From Maribacter spongiicola (GTDB taxonomy: Bacteria > Bacteroidota > Bacteroidia > Flavobacteriales > Flavobacteriaceae): a stretch of 64,000 bases of DNA. Below are positions 36,522-43,216 of this stretch, piece after piece. The stretch covers positions 372,001-436,000 of the forward strand of contig NZ_SOAY01000010.1 of assembly GCF_004364165.1 (NCBI RefSeq), read 5' to 3'. A program made the position numbers and the translations under genes. The stretch's first letter is position 1. The number at the start of each line of letters is the position of its first letter. The notes under the pieces were generated by a model that did no database searches, was not told the DNA's origin, and worked only from the letters and a program-made list of their open reading frames with translations.

Positions 36522-37358
36522 TTATTGAAACCAATTCATAAATTCTTTTCGTTTGTACCTACTGATATTTATTTCTTTAATAGCATCGTTTTCAATAGCA
36601 GCTTTTAATTTAATACGTAGTTTACCATTCTCAATTTTTTCTATTTCTTCTACAGCATCTTTGTGAACGATAATTTGTCTATTGGCTCTATAAAACAATT
36701 GATTGTTTATTTTCTCTTCCAACTCATTCAATATAAAATCGGTACTAATAGTTGTGCCATCATTTTTAACGGCAAATACAATTTTGTTTTGACTATAAAA
36801 GCATGCAATATTCTCATAAGCTAGTTTTGTAGTTTTTGCACCGCTTTCTATAGTTACAACAGCATCTTTTAATGATGTCTTATATAAATTGTATACATCT
36901 TGGGCATATGACAACCCTATGAGAATAAAGCTCAATAGTAAGGTAATCAGTAAACCAATTAATAAATAATAGAACTCAATCTCACCGTCTACTACTAGAC
37001 TAAAAATAAAATTTATAGGAATGTACATGAGAGTTATATAGCCTAAGGTTGAAGCCATAAACCAAACAATAGTTGTCATTTCAATTTTTTTATAGAAATG
37101 CTTTTTCTTGTAATATTGAAAATTAAGCTCGGTTATGATGCCAATAAAAATGCATAAAATAATAGAAGCCAAAAAACCTTCAATTGGGAATCTATATACA
37201 TCACTACCAGGAAAACTTTCTGGTGTAGATAAATGATTTATGATTAAAGAGAAAATAATAAATATGACAACTTTTTTAAACCAACGCCATGCAGAACTAC
37301 TGCTAAAGTTTTGCCAGGGCATTTTTAGGATGTTTTTGGTCGGTGGTTTGGTACTCAT
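36522..37358 (-). CDS. Membrane-bound LytTR-type DNA-binding regulator
   Basis: This 278-residue protein has four predicted transmembrane spans in residues 30-165, followed by a LytTR DNA-binding domain (about 180-278). The domain shows YENIACFYSQNKIVFAVKN, ILNELEEKI, FYRANRQIIVHKDAV and the final ISRYKRKEFMNWF. Proteins of this layout sense a membrane signal and bind direct repeats in promoters. No partner kinase is nearby. The genes on either side, encoding a CPBP protease and small membrane proteins, are natural candidates for its regulon. Confidence 0.9.
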   Translation of the reverse strand: MSTKPPTKNILKMPWQNFSSSSAWRWFKKVVIFIIFSLIINHLSTPESFPGSDVYRFPIEGFLASIILCIFIGIITELNFQYYKKKHFYKKIEMTTIVWFMASTLGYITLMYIPINFIFSLVVDGEIEFYYLLIGLLITLLLSFILIGLSYAQDVYNLYKTSLKDAVVTIESGAKTTKLAYENIACFYSQNKIVFAVKNDGTTISTDFILNELEEKINNQLFYRANRQIIVHKDAVEEIEKIENGKLRIKLKAAIENDAIKEINISRYKRKEFMNWFQ

Positions 37359-37562
37359 TAATTAGAAGCTCTATAAATTGGCAGTGAATATATCCTTATT
37401 ATATTTTTATACCAAAAGGTATAAACAGTAATGAATTAATATGCGCTGGCATTTTATTTAAACACAAATCTTTATAATACTTATTTTATTACGTTATATA
37501 CATTTGGGTTAAGTTTCTCCATATAAAATTCAAGATGAGGTATTTCTGTAAACCCAAACTTT

Positions 37563-38060
37563 TTATTTCCCCATGCCTTTGTTAGCTACAGTTTTTATCT
37601 TTCTGTTTAATATTTTGTTAATTCGCCTTTTATTTTCTTGTTGTAGTAATGAAGGATAAAGATTCATTAAAATATTTGGTATCATCATTGCCAGTCCAAA
37701 TAATATACCAGTCGTTATGCTTTTGTAAGAAGCAACAATTGAAACAAATAAAAAACCAATTAAATGACTAATTTCAGATAGCGTCATTTCACTTCTGATT
37801 TCAGTTAAATCAGCGTTTTTATGTTCCAACTTTATTTTCTGATTGAAAAACTTGAAAAAAGTGTTTTTCACAACCCATTTAAAGTTCTTAATTCCAATTT
37901 TTTTATTCAGTCCTTTATTTTTTATAAAATTCAGATTCGATACTTTTTCATAGTATTCAGTTTTCATAAGTAGCCCATTAAGTACCATTCCAACTATCCA
38001 AGAAATAAACGACATTGATATTCCAAATGTGAAACCTAAAATTAACTGTTTTATTATCAT
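37563..38060 (-). CDS. Unknown membrane protein with distant CrtO-acyltransferase-like pattern
   Basis: This 165-residue protein has hydrophobic spans at about 5-32, 102-120 and 120-138. A charged central part contains NFIKNKGLNKKIGIKNFKW, and NILMNLYPSLLQQENKRRI lies near the end. The order of a short TM, a basic 'G.K..K' segment, paired TMs and a final 'N..P.L.Q..N..R' phrase recalls small CrtO-type acyltransferases. The match is weak and by eye, so I leave the function open. It is inside the third cargo module and has very high A/T content. Confidence 0.65.
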   Translation of the reverse strand: MIIKQLILGFTFGISMSFISWIVGMVLNGLLMKTEYYEKVSNLNFIKNKGLNKKIGIKNFKWVVKNTFFKFFNQKIKLEHKNADLTEIRSEMTLSEISHLIGFLFVSIVASYKSITTGILFGLAMMIPNILMNLYPSLLQQENKRRINKILNRKIKTVANKGMGK

Positions 38061-38077
38061 TTTTATTTTGGCGAATT

Positions 38078-38106
38078 GTAGCTAAAGCTTATTGTTTTGC
38101 TTTTTC
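38078..38106. repeat. Copy 1 of a short repeat upstream of small membrane-protein genes
   Basis: The block GTAGCTAAAGCTTATTGTTTTGC.. recurs in similar form at 38687-38715 (GTAACTAAACCTTATTGTTTTGC..). Each copy lies just upstream of a small membrane-protein gene on the minus strand. Together with the palindromes close by, it suggests that each small gene arrived as its own short cassette. Confidence 0.5.
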
Positions 38107-38160
38107 TTGTTTTAAAGCTATATCCATTCCCAATAACTATCGAGATTAGTGACTTAATAA

Positions 38161-38172
38161 ACCTGCCGGCAG
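38161..38172. repeat. GC-rich palindrome, short form
   Basis: CCTGCCGGCAGG is a perfect 12-bp palindrome in very AT-rich surroundings and the core of the longer palindromes at 38658 and 42962. Confidence 0.7.
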
Positions 38173-38248
38173 GTACACACAGACCTTTCGGTAGTGTCAG
38201 TAAAGTCTGTATTTGTTTTAGGCTTAGTTACTAAATAGCTTTTTAAGT

Positions 38249-38566
38249 TTACATTATTAACACTCGATATAGATCATAAATATTAGCGAATATTAATGAT
38301 AGAAATAGTGCTAAGGCTCCGAAATTAATAATAATTCCGATAATTTTTTTAGCGGTGTTTGGCTCTTTAATCCCTTTAAGTGATATGATGCACCCTACAA
38401 TACTTATAAAGCCAATTATAAATAAAAGAAAACCAATGACAATTGAAACTGCATAAAATTTAGATGGATTTAAAATGAAAATAAGAGCTATTACAATTAA
38501 TAATAATCCGATTTCAAGCATCCCATATTTAAATGCTTTAATTGAGTTTAAATTGTTTGTATTCAT
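38249..38566 (-). CDS. Small membrane protein of unknown function
   Basis: This 105-residue protein has three predicted transmembrane spans (about 13-31, 37-58, 72-97) and almost no soluble part. I do not recognise the family. Proteins of this kind in accessory islands can be immunity factors, holin-like proteins or simply passengers. It is followed by about 190 bp without a gene and preceded by about 258 bp that contains a repeat copy and a GC palindrome. Confidence 0.6.
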   Translation of the reverse strand: MNTNNLNSIKAFKYGMLEIGLLLIVIALIFILNPSKFYAVSIVIGFLLFIIGFISIVGCIISLKGIKEPNTAKKIIGIIINFGALALFLSLIFANIYDLYRVLIM

Positions 38567-38657
38567 TAAGATGAATTAATAAATTATAAATTGTTTAGCT
38601 TGTTGCAATCGGTTTAGATAGTCCTAGTATTTAGTATAAGGAGACTTTTCGTTTCCG

Positions 38658-38677
38658 CCTGCCTGCCGGCAGGCAGG
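38658..38677. repeat. GC-rich 20-bp palindrome
   Basis: CCTGCCTGCCGGCAGGCAGG is perfectly self-complementary over 20 bp. It is identical to the copy at 42962-42981, and its inner 12 bp occur at 38161. These stand out sharply in sequence of about 30 percent GC. Confidence 0.85.
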
Positions 38678-38824
38678 TCTGCCGACGTAACTAAACCTTA
38701 TTGTTTTGCTTTAATTTTTTCATCAGAGCAAAAGCCTAAAGATTTTCGGACACATAAATATAAACAAACCATTGGCTTTAAAACTAAAATCCGCATTACT
38801 CATTGATGTTATTGTCTCACATTT

Positions 38825-39532
38825 TTATAGTGCTATTTTGACAATTTCATGAATATTTCTATTCACTAGTTCTGTTATAAATTTGGTTTCTCCTCCCATT
38901 GTAGTGAATGCTAAGTCAAGATCGGTATTCACAACCCAATTTTTCTCTTTTGGGTAAATCAAACTTGGTGTTAGTCTCAAATTATCTATTTCAAATATTT
39001 TCGGAAGTTCATTTATTCTACCACTGTAAATCAAATCCTTTTCCCAGTTTTTTGTTGCTAGAAAAGTATAGAACAGTTCAATTTCTTGATTTCCATATAA
39101 TTCTAATACTACTTCTACTAAACTAATTAAATGTTCTTTATCCATTAATCCTTCGACAGGATACAATTCGTTGTTAAATTGCTTATCATAAGAATGAGTA
39201 TGTTTAATACTGTCCATAATAGCTTTATTCAAATCAAATTCTTGATATTTTCTATCGTGAAAATCTTTCCAAGTCACGCGAGAAAAGTTATCTTCAGGAA
39301 ATTCTTCGTCAGACAATTCCCTAACTACAATTTTATCGTTTGGAATTTTATTATTTATCCAAAATGAGTGAAAAGCAATTGCATATTCTTGAAAATTATT
39401 TGGCAAGGTTAATTGAAGGAAAAATTTAGATGGATTTTGTTCACGCAATTTTAAATCATATTCCTTTTGTCCACCTACAATAGTTGCATAAGGTTTAATC
39501 CAATCTTCTATGTCTTTTTCTATTAATTTCAT
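38825..39532 (-). CDS. Protein of unknown function (island cargo)
   Basis: This is a 235-residue soluble, acidic protein. I choose the start at 39532 (MKLIEKDIEDWIKPY), because the open frame further upstream translates a MITE-like repeat (39555-39734) rather than protein. No signal peptide or membrane span is present. Visible features are a long N-terminal helix, YDLKLREQNPSKFFLQLTLP, ELSDEEFPEDNFSRVTWKDF and a tail rich in hydrophobic/charged strands. The style, an acidic single-domain protein of 200-240 residues next to another such gene, is that of polymorphic-toxin immunity proteins. That is only an inference. Confidence 0.65.
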   Translation of the reverse strand: MKLIEKDIEDWIKPYATIVGGQKEYDLKLREQNPSKFFLQLTLPNNFQEYAIAFHSFWINNKIPNDKIVVRELSDEEFPEDNFSRVTWKDFHDRKYQEFDLNKAIMDSIKHTHSYDKQFNNELYPVEGLMDKEHLISLVEVVLELYGNQEIELFYTFLATKNWEKDLIYSGRINELPKIFEIDNLRLTPSLIYPKEKNWVVNTDLDLAFTTMGGETKFITELVNRNIHEIVKIAL

Positions 39533-39554
39533 GGCTTTTCTTAAGTGTTCTATT

Positions 39555-39734
39555 ACGGTTTTGTTGATGGCAAGTAGGGCGGTAGAAAGCGATAAATTTT
39601 CAAGTTTGCACTGAGCCAAAGTGTTGTATTTTATTTTTAATTTATTTATTCTTATAAGCCAAATCAACGATTTGCGGTGTTAAATAGTACTGAACTTTCG
39701 TAAACTTCCGAACGCCCTATTTGCTATATACCGT
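39555..39734. mobile_element. MITE-like 180-bp element with terminal inverted repeats
   Basis: Both ends read inward as ACGGT...GCAA[GA]TAGGGCG. The left arm at 39555-39581 carries GATGGCAAGTAGGGCG. The reverse complement of 39713-39734 carries TATAGCAAATAGGGCG, which agrees at 13 of those 16 positions, and both arms start with ACGGT. There is no coding sequence inside. It lies exactly in the spacer between two cargo genes. Short imperfectly palindromic spacers like this are reminiscent of integron attC sites, but no integrase is present and I cannot assign core sites. Confidence 0.6.
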
Positions 39735-39747
39735 GTTGTATCCCGTT

Positions 39748-40365
39748 TTACCATTTTGTTCTTTCAAAATAGATAGCATCCATTTCACTATGAAAAAAAC
39801 TATTGTCAATAGAAATACCAATTTTCGATAGATATTCAAGAATGATGTCATTATTCATTCGTTTGTTTTTAATTCTTTTAGAGTAATGCTCTAAGTTCTC
39901 AAAATCTTGGACTTGACCTGTTTCATAGAATTTCCAAGGTCCACCATCATTCATTGAATAAATGATACGTTCAATATCTGATCCTCCGTAGTATTGGAAT
40001 AAGTAGGCAGGATATACTGCTAAATTCTTATTTGAGAATGTTAAATCTATTACTAATCTATCATATCTCTTTGCCAAATTCCATTTTGTAGTATGAAGTC
40101 CGTCTTGATAATTAGCAAAGAAAGCAACCCATCCGTCAAGATTATTTGGTGTCCAAATTACAAACTTAGGGAAGTGAGCACCTCCAGCTGGAATCTCGGG
40201 TGGAGAAGCAACAATTTCTATGTCCAGTTTTTCGGATTTGATCTCCCAGTCTGCATTTGCTTTATTCAATTCATAGAGTCTATGAATGTCTTCTTTTATT
40301 GTCGACAAGTCAGACTTAATTAAACCCAAGGGAAAACTTGTGTATTTAGAAATTATATCTATCAT
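39748..40365 (-). CDS. Protein of unknown function (immunity-like, island cargo)
   Basis: This is a 205-residue soluble protein with no signal peptide. Recognisable stretches are IPAGGAHFPKFVIWTPNN, GWVAFFANYQDGLHTTKWNL and an internal YGGSDIERIIYSMNDGGPW. I do not know the family. Composition rich in W, Y and acidic residues, a size of about 200 residues and a place directly after repeat B, followed by another single-domain acidic protein, all resemble immunity proteins found in defence or competition islands. It is the first gene of the third cargo module. Confidence 0.65.
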   Translation of the reverse strand: MIDIISKYTSFPLGLIKSDLSTIKEDIHRLYELNKANADWEIKSEKLDIEIVASPPEIPAGGAHFPKFVIWTPNNLDGWVAFFANYQDGLHTTKWNLAKRYDRLVIDLTFSNKNLAVYPAYLFQYYGGSDIERIIYSMNDGGPWKFYETGQVQDFENLEHYSKRIKNKRMNNDIILEYLSKIGISIDNSFFHSEMDAIYFERTKW

Positions 40366-40457
40366 TTTTTAATGGCATGCAACAATCGTATTTCTGCACA
40401 ATTACACATATACCCAAATATCTATAAGTATATGTAATTGTTCATTTGATCGAATCA

Positions 40458-40788
40458 CTAATATACCACTAAAGAATAAACCTACAATTAAGTATCGCTT
40501 TCCGCAGGAAAATCACAATCATAAAAATCTAATTCAATAGAAATGGTTGAAAACAACAAACCAACCAACTAGTCTTTTTTTACTGATGAAATACGCAGTA
40601 AATCACTGAGAATAGCGTCGGCAATCGCAATTGTATCGACAAAATGCAAGGAGTGTTAGGGTAAATGGGTGTTTTGAGCACTTAACAAACCAAGTGGTTT
40701 GTTTTTTAGTTGAAAAAGTAGCTGTTTTAGAACAAACTTTGCTGTTTAGACGGGCTCTCATGGTTTAATGAACACTGTTTGCAGAGCA
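40458..40788. repeat. Island direct repeat, copy B (carries an ogt 3'-end fragment)
   Basis: The core (40559-40730) repeats AACCAACCAACTAGTC, the CGGCAATCGCAATTGTATCG block, ACAAAATGCAAGG and the hairpin AACAAACC AAGT GGTTTGTT (40684-40703). Bases from about 40732 to 40788 read on the minus strand as a diverged ogt C-terminus, ...SLNHESPSKQQSLF-stop. A further 34-nt block at the left end (40458-40491, CTAATATACCACTAAAGAAT...) is identical to copy C. Confidence 0.85.
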
Positions 40789-40842
40789 GTTTTATGCAAC
40801 GAATTAGATAACTTCATAGTTTTAAAAAGGAACAAACATGCA

Positions 40843-41427
40843 TTAGTCTTCAGAGAGGATTCTAAAGCCTTCCATTACATAGATTAACTTACGTTTATCT
40901 TCATATCCCGGATATTCTTCATCCGTGAACATTGATGGTAAAAAGCTCTTATATTTTGTATAATTTTCGCCTTGGTATAAACCGAAAGTATAGGTTTGTC
41001 CACCACTTATGGCATTTCTCCATGAGTTCGCTTTTTCTCCTAAGGTCGCTAATTGATTTTGATCTATATCAAATTTTCCTTCGGTAGTACAGAGATTCAA
41101 AAACGCCCAATACTCTGAATACTTTTTTTTCTTAAGACGTATCCTCTTTATTTTAGGGGAAGCCATTGATTGGGCGGACTCATTAATTTCGTAGCGCCTT
41201 ACCTTACCGTTGTTGAAGTAAACGATATAATATGATTCTGGTTCTATATGTGGCAGTCTAGAGTAGGCTAGGCGAACCACCAATGCGTCTGCATCATTCA
41301 AGCCAAATAATTCAACATACTTGTTTACTTCTTCTGCATTCAATTTAAAGTCAATTTTTGGTATTTCAGCTATTTGCGAAAATGCTAGAAAGGGTAGAAT
41401 GGTTAGTAGGAGTAGGAGGTTTTTCAT
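40843..41427 (-). CDS. Secreted protein of unknown function (island cargo)
   Basis: This is a 194-residue exported protein. The start is set at 41427 (MKNLLLLLTILPFLAFSQ), which gives a clean signal peptide; the longer frame upstream is not plausible. The mature part has YVELFGLNDADALVVRLAYS, a tyrosine-rich ESYYIVYFNNGKVRRYEI strand region and the basic stretch SPKIKRIRLKKKKYSEYW. I recognise no domain. Its signal-peptide region and upstream sequence are duplicated at 43072-43190 in front of a truncated paralogue, so this family has been copied within the island. Confidence 0.68.
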   Translation of the reverse strand: MKNLLLLLTILPFLAFSQIAEIPKIDFKLNAEEVNKYVELFGLNDADALVVRLAYSRLPHIEPESYYIVYFNNGKVRRYEINESAQSMASPKIKRIRLKKKKYSEYWAFLNLCTTEGKFDIDQNQLATLGEKANSWRNAISGGQTYTFGLYQGENYTKYKSFLPSMFTDEEYPGYEDKRKLIYVMEGFRILSED

Positions 41428-41500
41428 TTGATTAGAAAGATAAAGTATTTTGTTGGCTGAAGAAGAATTTGTTTGTTTATACCTCAGTTCTTTGTTGGCT

Positions 41501-42112
41501 TCAATTTTTTGCAAATTCAATTAATGGTTTAACATTTCCATTGTCAGCTTCTTGCAATGCATTAATATACTCTTTTCTAATTTCGTTAGCTTTTACCATA
41601 TTAGACTGATGCCACGAAAATATTTCATTTCTAAATATTGATTCCATAATTATGTCCGCCATCATTCTTGAATGTCTTCCATTTCCATTTGGGAAACAAT
41701 GAATAGATACTATTCGATGTTTGAATCTAATTGCTATTTCTTCTGGTGAAAAGGTTTTGTTTTCCGTCCAATATTCGGTGTCGTCCAGTAAATTTTTTAA
41801 TTCAAGCCTAATTTTTGTCCATGGAATTCCGATGTTTTTTTCAGTTCTTCTAAATTCACCAGCCCATTTCCATACATCAGCATACATTTTTTTATGTAAG
41901 TCTTTAATAAACTTTTCTGTCAAAATATTTTCAGGTTTCAAATTTGTGCGAATAGTCCATTCGACAGCTTTTTCTATGTTCAGTTGCTCAAATTCATCTA
42001 ACTCTCCTTGAGTTGTAATCAATTTTATTTTATGACCATCCTTTTCTTCTTCTTCTTCTTCTTCTTCTTCTAAAGGTGTTTGTCCATCTTTGTAAACGAA
42101 TTCTAATCCCAT
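41501..42112 (-). CDS. Mobile mystery protein B (Fic-domain AMPylase-like toxin)
   Basis: This 203-residue Fic protein belongs to the mobile mystery protein B family. The Fic catalytic loop is intact, HCFPNGNGRHSRMMAD, with His137 and Arg145, so transfer of AMP or another nucleotide moiety to a target is expected. Residues 15-22 are a run of eight glutamates, encoded by tandem GAA/GAG triplets; relatives as I remember them have a shorter run at this point. It overlaps the end of its partner gene by 10 bp, the classic toxin-antitoxin arrangement. No inhibitory (S/T)xxxE(G/N) helix is obvious to me within the protein. Confidence 0.88.
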   Translation of the reverse strand: MGLEFVYKDGQTPLEEEEEEEEEKDGHKIKLITTQGELDEFEQLNIEKAVEWTIRTNLKPENILTEKFIKDLHKKMYADVWKWAGEFRRTEKNIGIPWTKIRLELKNLLDDTEYWTENKTFSPEEIAIRFKHRIVSIHCFPNGNGRHSRMMADIIMESIFRNEIFSWHQSNMVKANEIRKEYINALQEADNGNVKPLIEFAKN

Positions 42113-42564
42113 AATGACTTTCTCATTTCTCGTTTAATTTCACTAGCAAGTTCCTTTATAGTTTTGGCTATCTTGTCATCTCCAATTCCTTGATCCTCTA
42201 ATTTCATATTTTGATTGGCCCGTATTACTATTTTTTGGGCCAGTTTATCTGCTTTTTTCTGTATTAAATCGTCTATGGTCTCATTTTTTGGGATCAGTGC
42301 ATATACCAATTTTAAATCCAGAGCCTTGGCGACATCTTTTAAGGAATTAAGTGTTATCGTGCCATTGGCCTCACTATCCTCAATTCTTTTTACGCCTTGT
42401 CTTGTAATATTTAGTTTGGTACCAAGTTGGGCCATGGTCATATTTAGGGCAGTTCTAATAGTATTTATCCATCCACGTTCTGGGACCAGGACTTTTCTGC
42501 TTTCAGAGAATGGTTGTAGCTTTTGGTCCAATTGTTCGATTAAAAGTTTTCGCTTATTTCTCAT
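42103..42564 (-). CDS. Mobile mystery protein A (HTH regulator/antitoxin partner)
   Basis: This is a 153-residue XRE-type DNA-binding protein, the usual partner of mobile mystery protein B. I use the start at 42564 (MRNKRKLLIEQLDQKL); an in-frame ATG 33 bp upstream is weaker. The helix-turn-helix is visible as MTMAQLGTKLNITRQGVKRIEDSE, quoted in part as MAQLGTKLNITRQGVKRIE, with the typical preceding RGWINTIRTALN. It probably represses its own operon. Two 32-bp direct repeats in the promoter region (42613-42676) are natural operator candidates. Confidence 0.88.
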   Translation of the reverse strand: MRNKRKLLIEQLDQKLQPFSESRKVLVPERGWINTIRTALNMTMAQLGTKLNITRQGVKRIEDSEANGTITLNSLKDVAKALDLKLVYALIPKNETIDDLIQKKADKLAQKIVIRANQNMKLEDQGIGDDKIAKTIKELASEIKREMRKSLWD

Positions 42565-42612
42565 TTTTTGTAAATAATTAAGTCTACAAAACACCAATAA
42601 TGTAAATGTTTA

Positions 42613-42683
42613 TGTTTACAAAATTATAAAAAAGTCAACTTAAATGTTTACAAATTATAAAAAAAGTCAACTTAAATGTTTAC
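42613..42683 (-). promoter_or_regulatory. Tandem 32-bp direct repeats upstream of the mobile mystery operon
   Basis: Two head-to-tail 32-bp copies (42613-42644 and 42645-42676), each TGTTTACAAA..ATAAAAAA..GTCAACTTAAA, are followed by a third partial TGTTTAC (42677-42683). They lie 50-120 bp upstream of the mobile mystery A start. Each copy contains TTGAC and a TATAAT-like stretch on the minus strand. Iterated sites of this kind fit autorepression by the HTH partner. Confidence 0.6.
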
Positions 42684-42689
42684 TTAATG

Positions 42690-43005
42690 GTGCAAGTCCC
42701 TTATGCGCTGGGTTAACATCTGGAAGCATTAGTAAGTCGCAAGGGTGGTAACTGAGAAGTTACATCTGAAGAAAGCGAGACTACAAAACTCGGTACTGAC
42801 CCTTCGGCTATGCTCAGGATAAACCAAGCAGGAACCGTATACGAAGGCATATTCATCTGGGTATGCAAGCACACTTCGGCAGGCTCAGTACATCGCATTA
42901 TTGTAACGCCCCAAGAGAACCAAAAGGATGATTATGTAGATACGGCAGTTATTGAGCGAAACCTGCCTGCCGGCAGGCAGGGAAAATGTTCTTACCTGGG
43001 GTTTT
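42690..43005 (+). mobile_element. Group II intron 5' remnant without reverse transcriptase
   Basis: The stretch beginning GTGCAAGTCCC, followed by CTGGGTTAACATCTGGAAGC, TAAGTCGCAAGGGTGGTAAC, GAAGAAAGCGAGAC and TCATCTGGGTATGCAAGC, then CTTACCTGGGG, reads like domain I of a bacterial group II intron of the kind that carries ltrA. No reverse-transcriptase frame follows, and domains V and VI cannot be found, so it is a dead 5' fragment. It contains inserted short palindromes (CCCTTCGGCTATGCTCAGG, ACTTCGGCAGGCTCAGT and the 20-bp GC palindrome). It interrupts the space between the Fic operon promoter and the truncated secreted-protein gene. Confidence 0.72.
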
Positions 43006-43128
43006 CTCCTTCAATTCTGCTATTAATATAATTTGCCCAGTAGGCATCGTTTTTTCATCACAGTCGTTAGTTTCTTGCGAAAAGGCTAGAAAGGGTAGAA
43101 TGGTTAATAGGATTAGGAGGTTTTTCAT
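42949..43128 (-). pseudogene. Truncated paralogue of the secreted protein at 40843-41427
   Basis: The first 18 codons (MKNLLILLTILPFLAFSQ) and about 60 bp upstream of the ATG match the start of the gene at 41427 almost base for base. After the signal peptide the sequence diverges (ETNDCDEKTMPTGQIIL..). The frame then runs into the group II intron remnant near 43005 and stops at 42949, leaving 59 residues. It is most likely the broken front end of a duplicated gene. A functional short peptide is possible but unlikely, since its tail is antisense intron and palindrome sequence. Confidence 0.7.
42962..42981. repeat. GC-rich 20-bp palindrome inside the intron remnant
   Basis: CCTGCCTGCCGGCAGGCAGG is identical to the palindrome at 38658-38677. 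Its presence within an intron fragment shows that it can insert into, or be copied into, other elements. Confidence 0.85.
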
Positions 43129-43216
43129 TTAGTTGGTATGCTATAAGTTTAGGCAAAAGAAGAATTTGTTTGTTTTTTACCTTAGTTATTTGTTATGCCT
43201 TAACCTTTTACGTTTT

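Noticed and set aside
36522..37358. Two-component pair for the LytTR protein
   Set aside because: No histidine kinase or receiver domain is encoded nearby; the protein itself carries the membrane part.
39555..39734. True integron attC site
   Set aside because: Ends are inverted, but I cannot place canonical core sites (GTTRRRY) and no integrase is present, so I call it MITE-like only.
42713..42898. Minus-strand open frame within the intron remnant
   Set aside because: It is antisense to structured group II intron RNA; such frames are frequent false gene calls.
42810..43031. Plus-strand open frame across the intron remnant and GC palindrome
   Set aside because: It has no protein-like composition and runs through the palindrome; not a reverse-transcriptase fragment.
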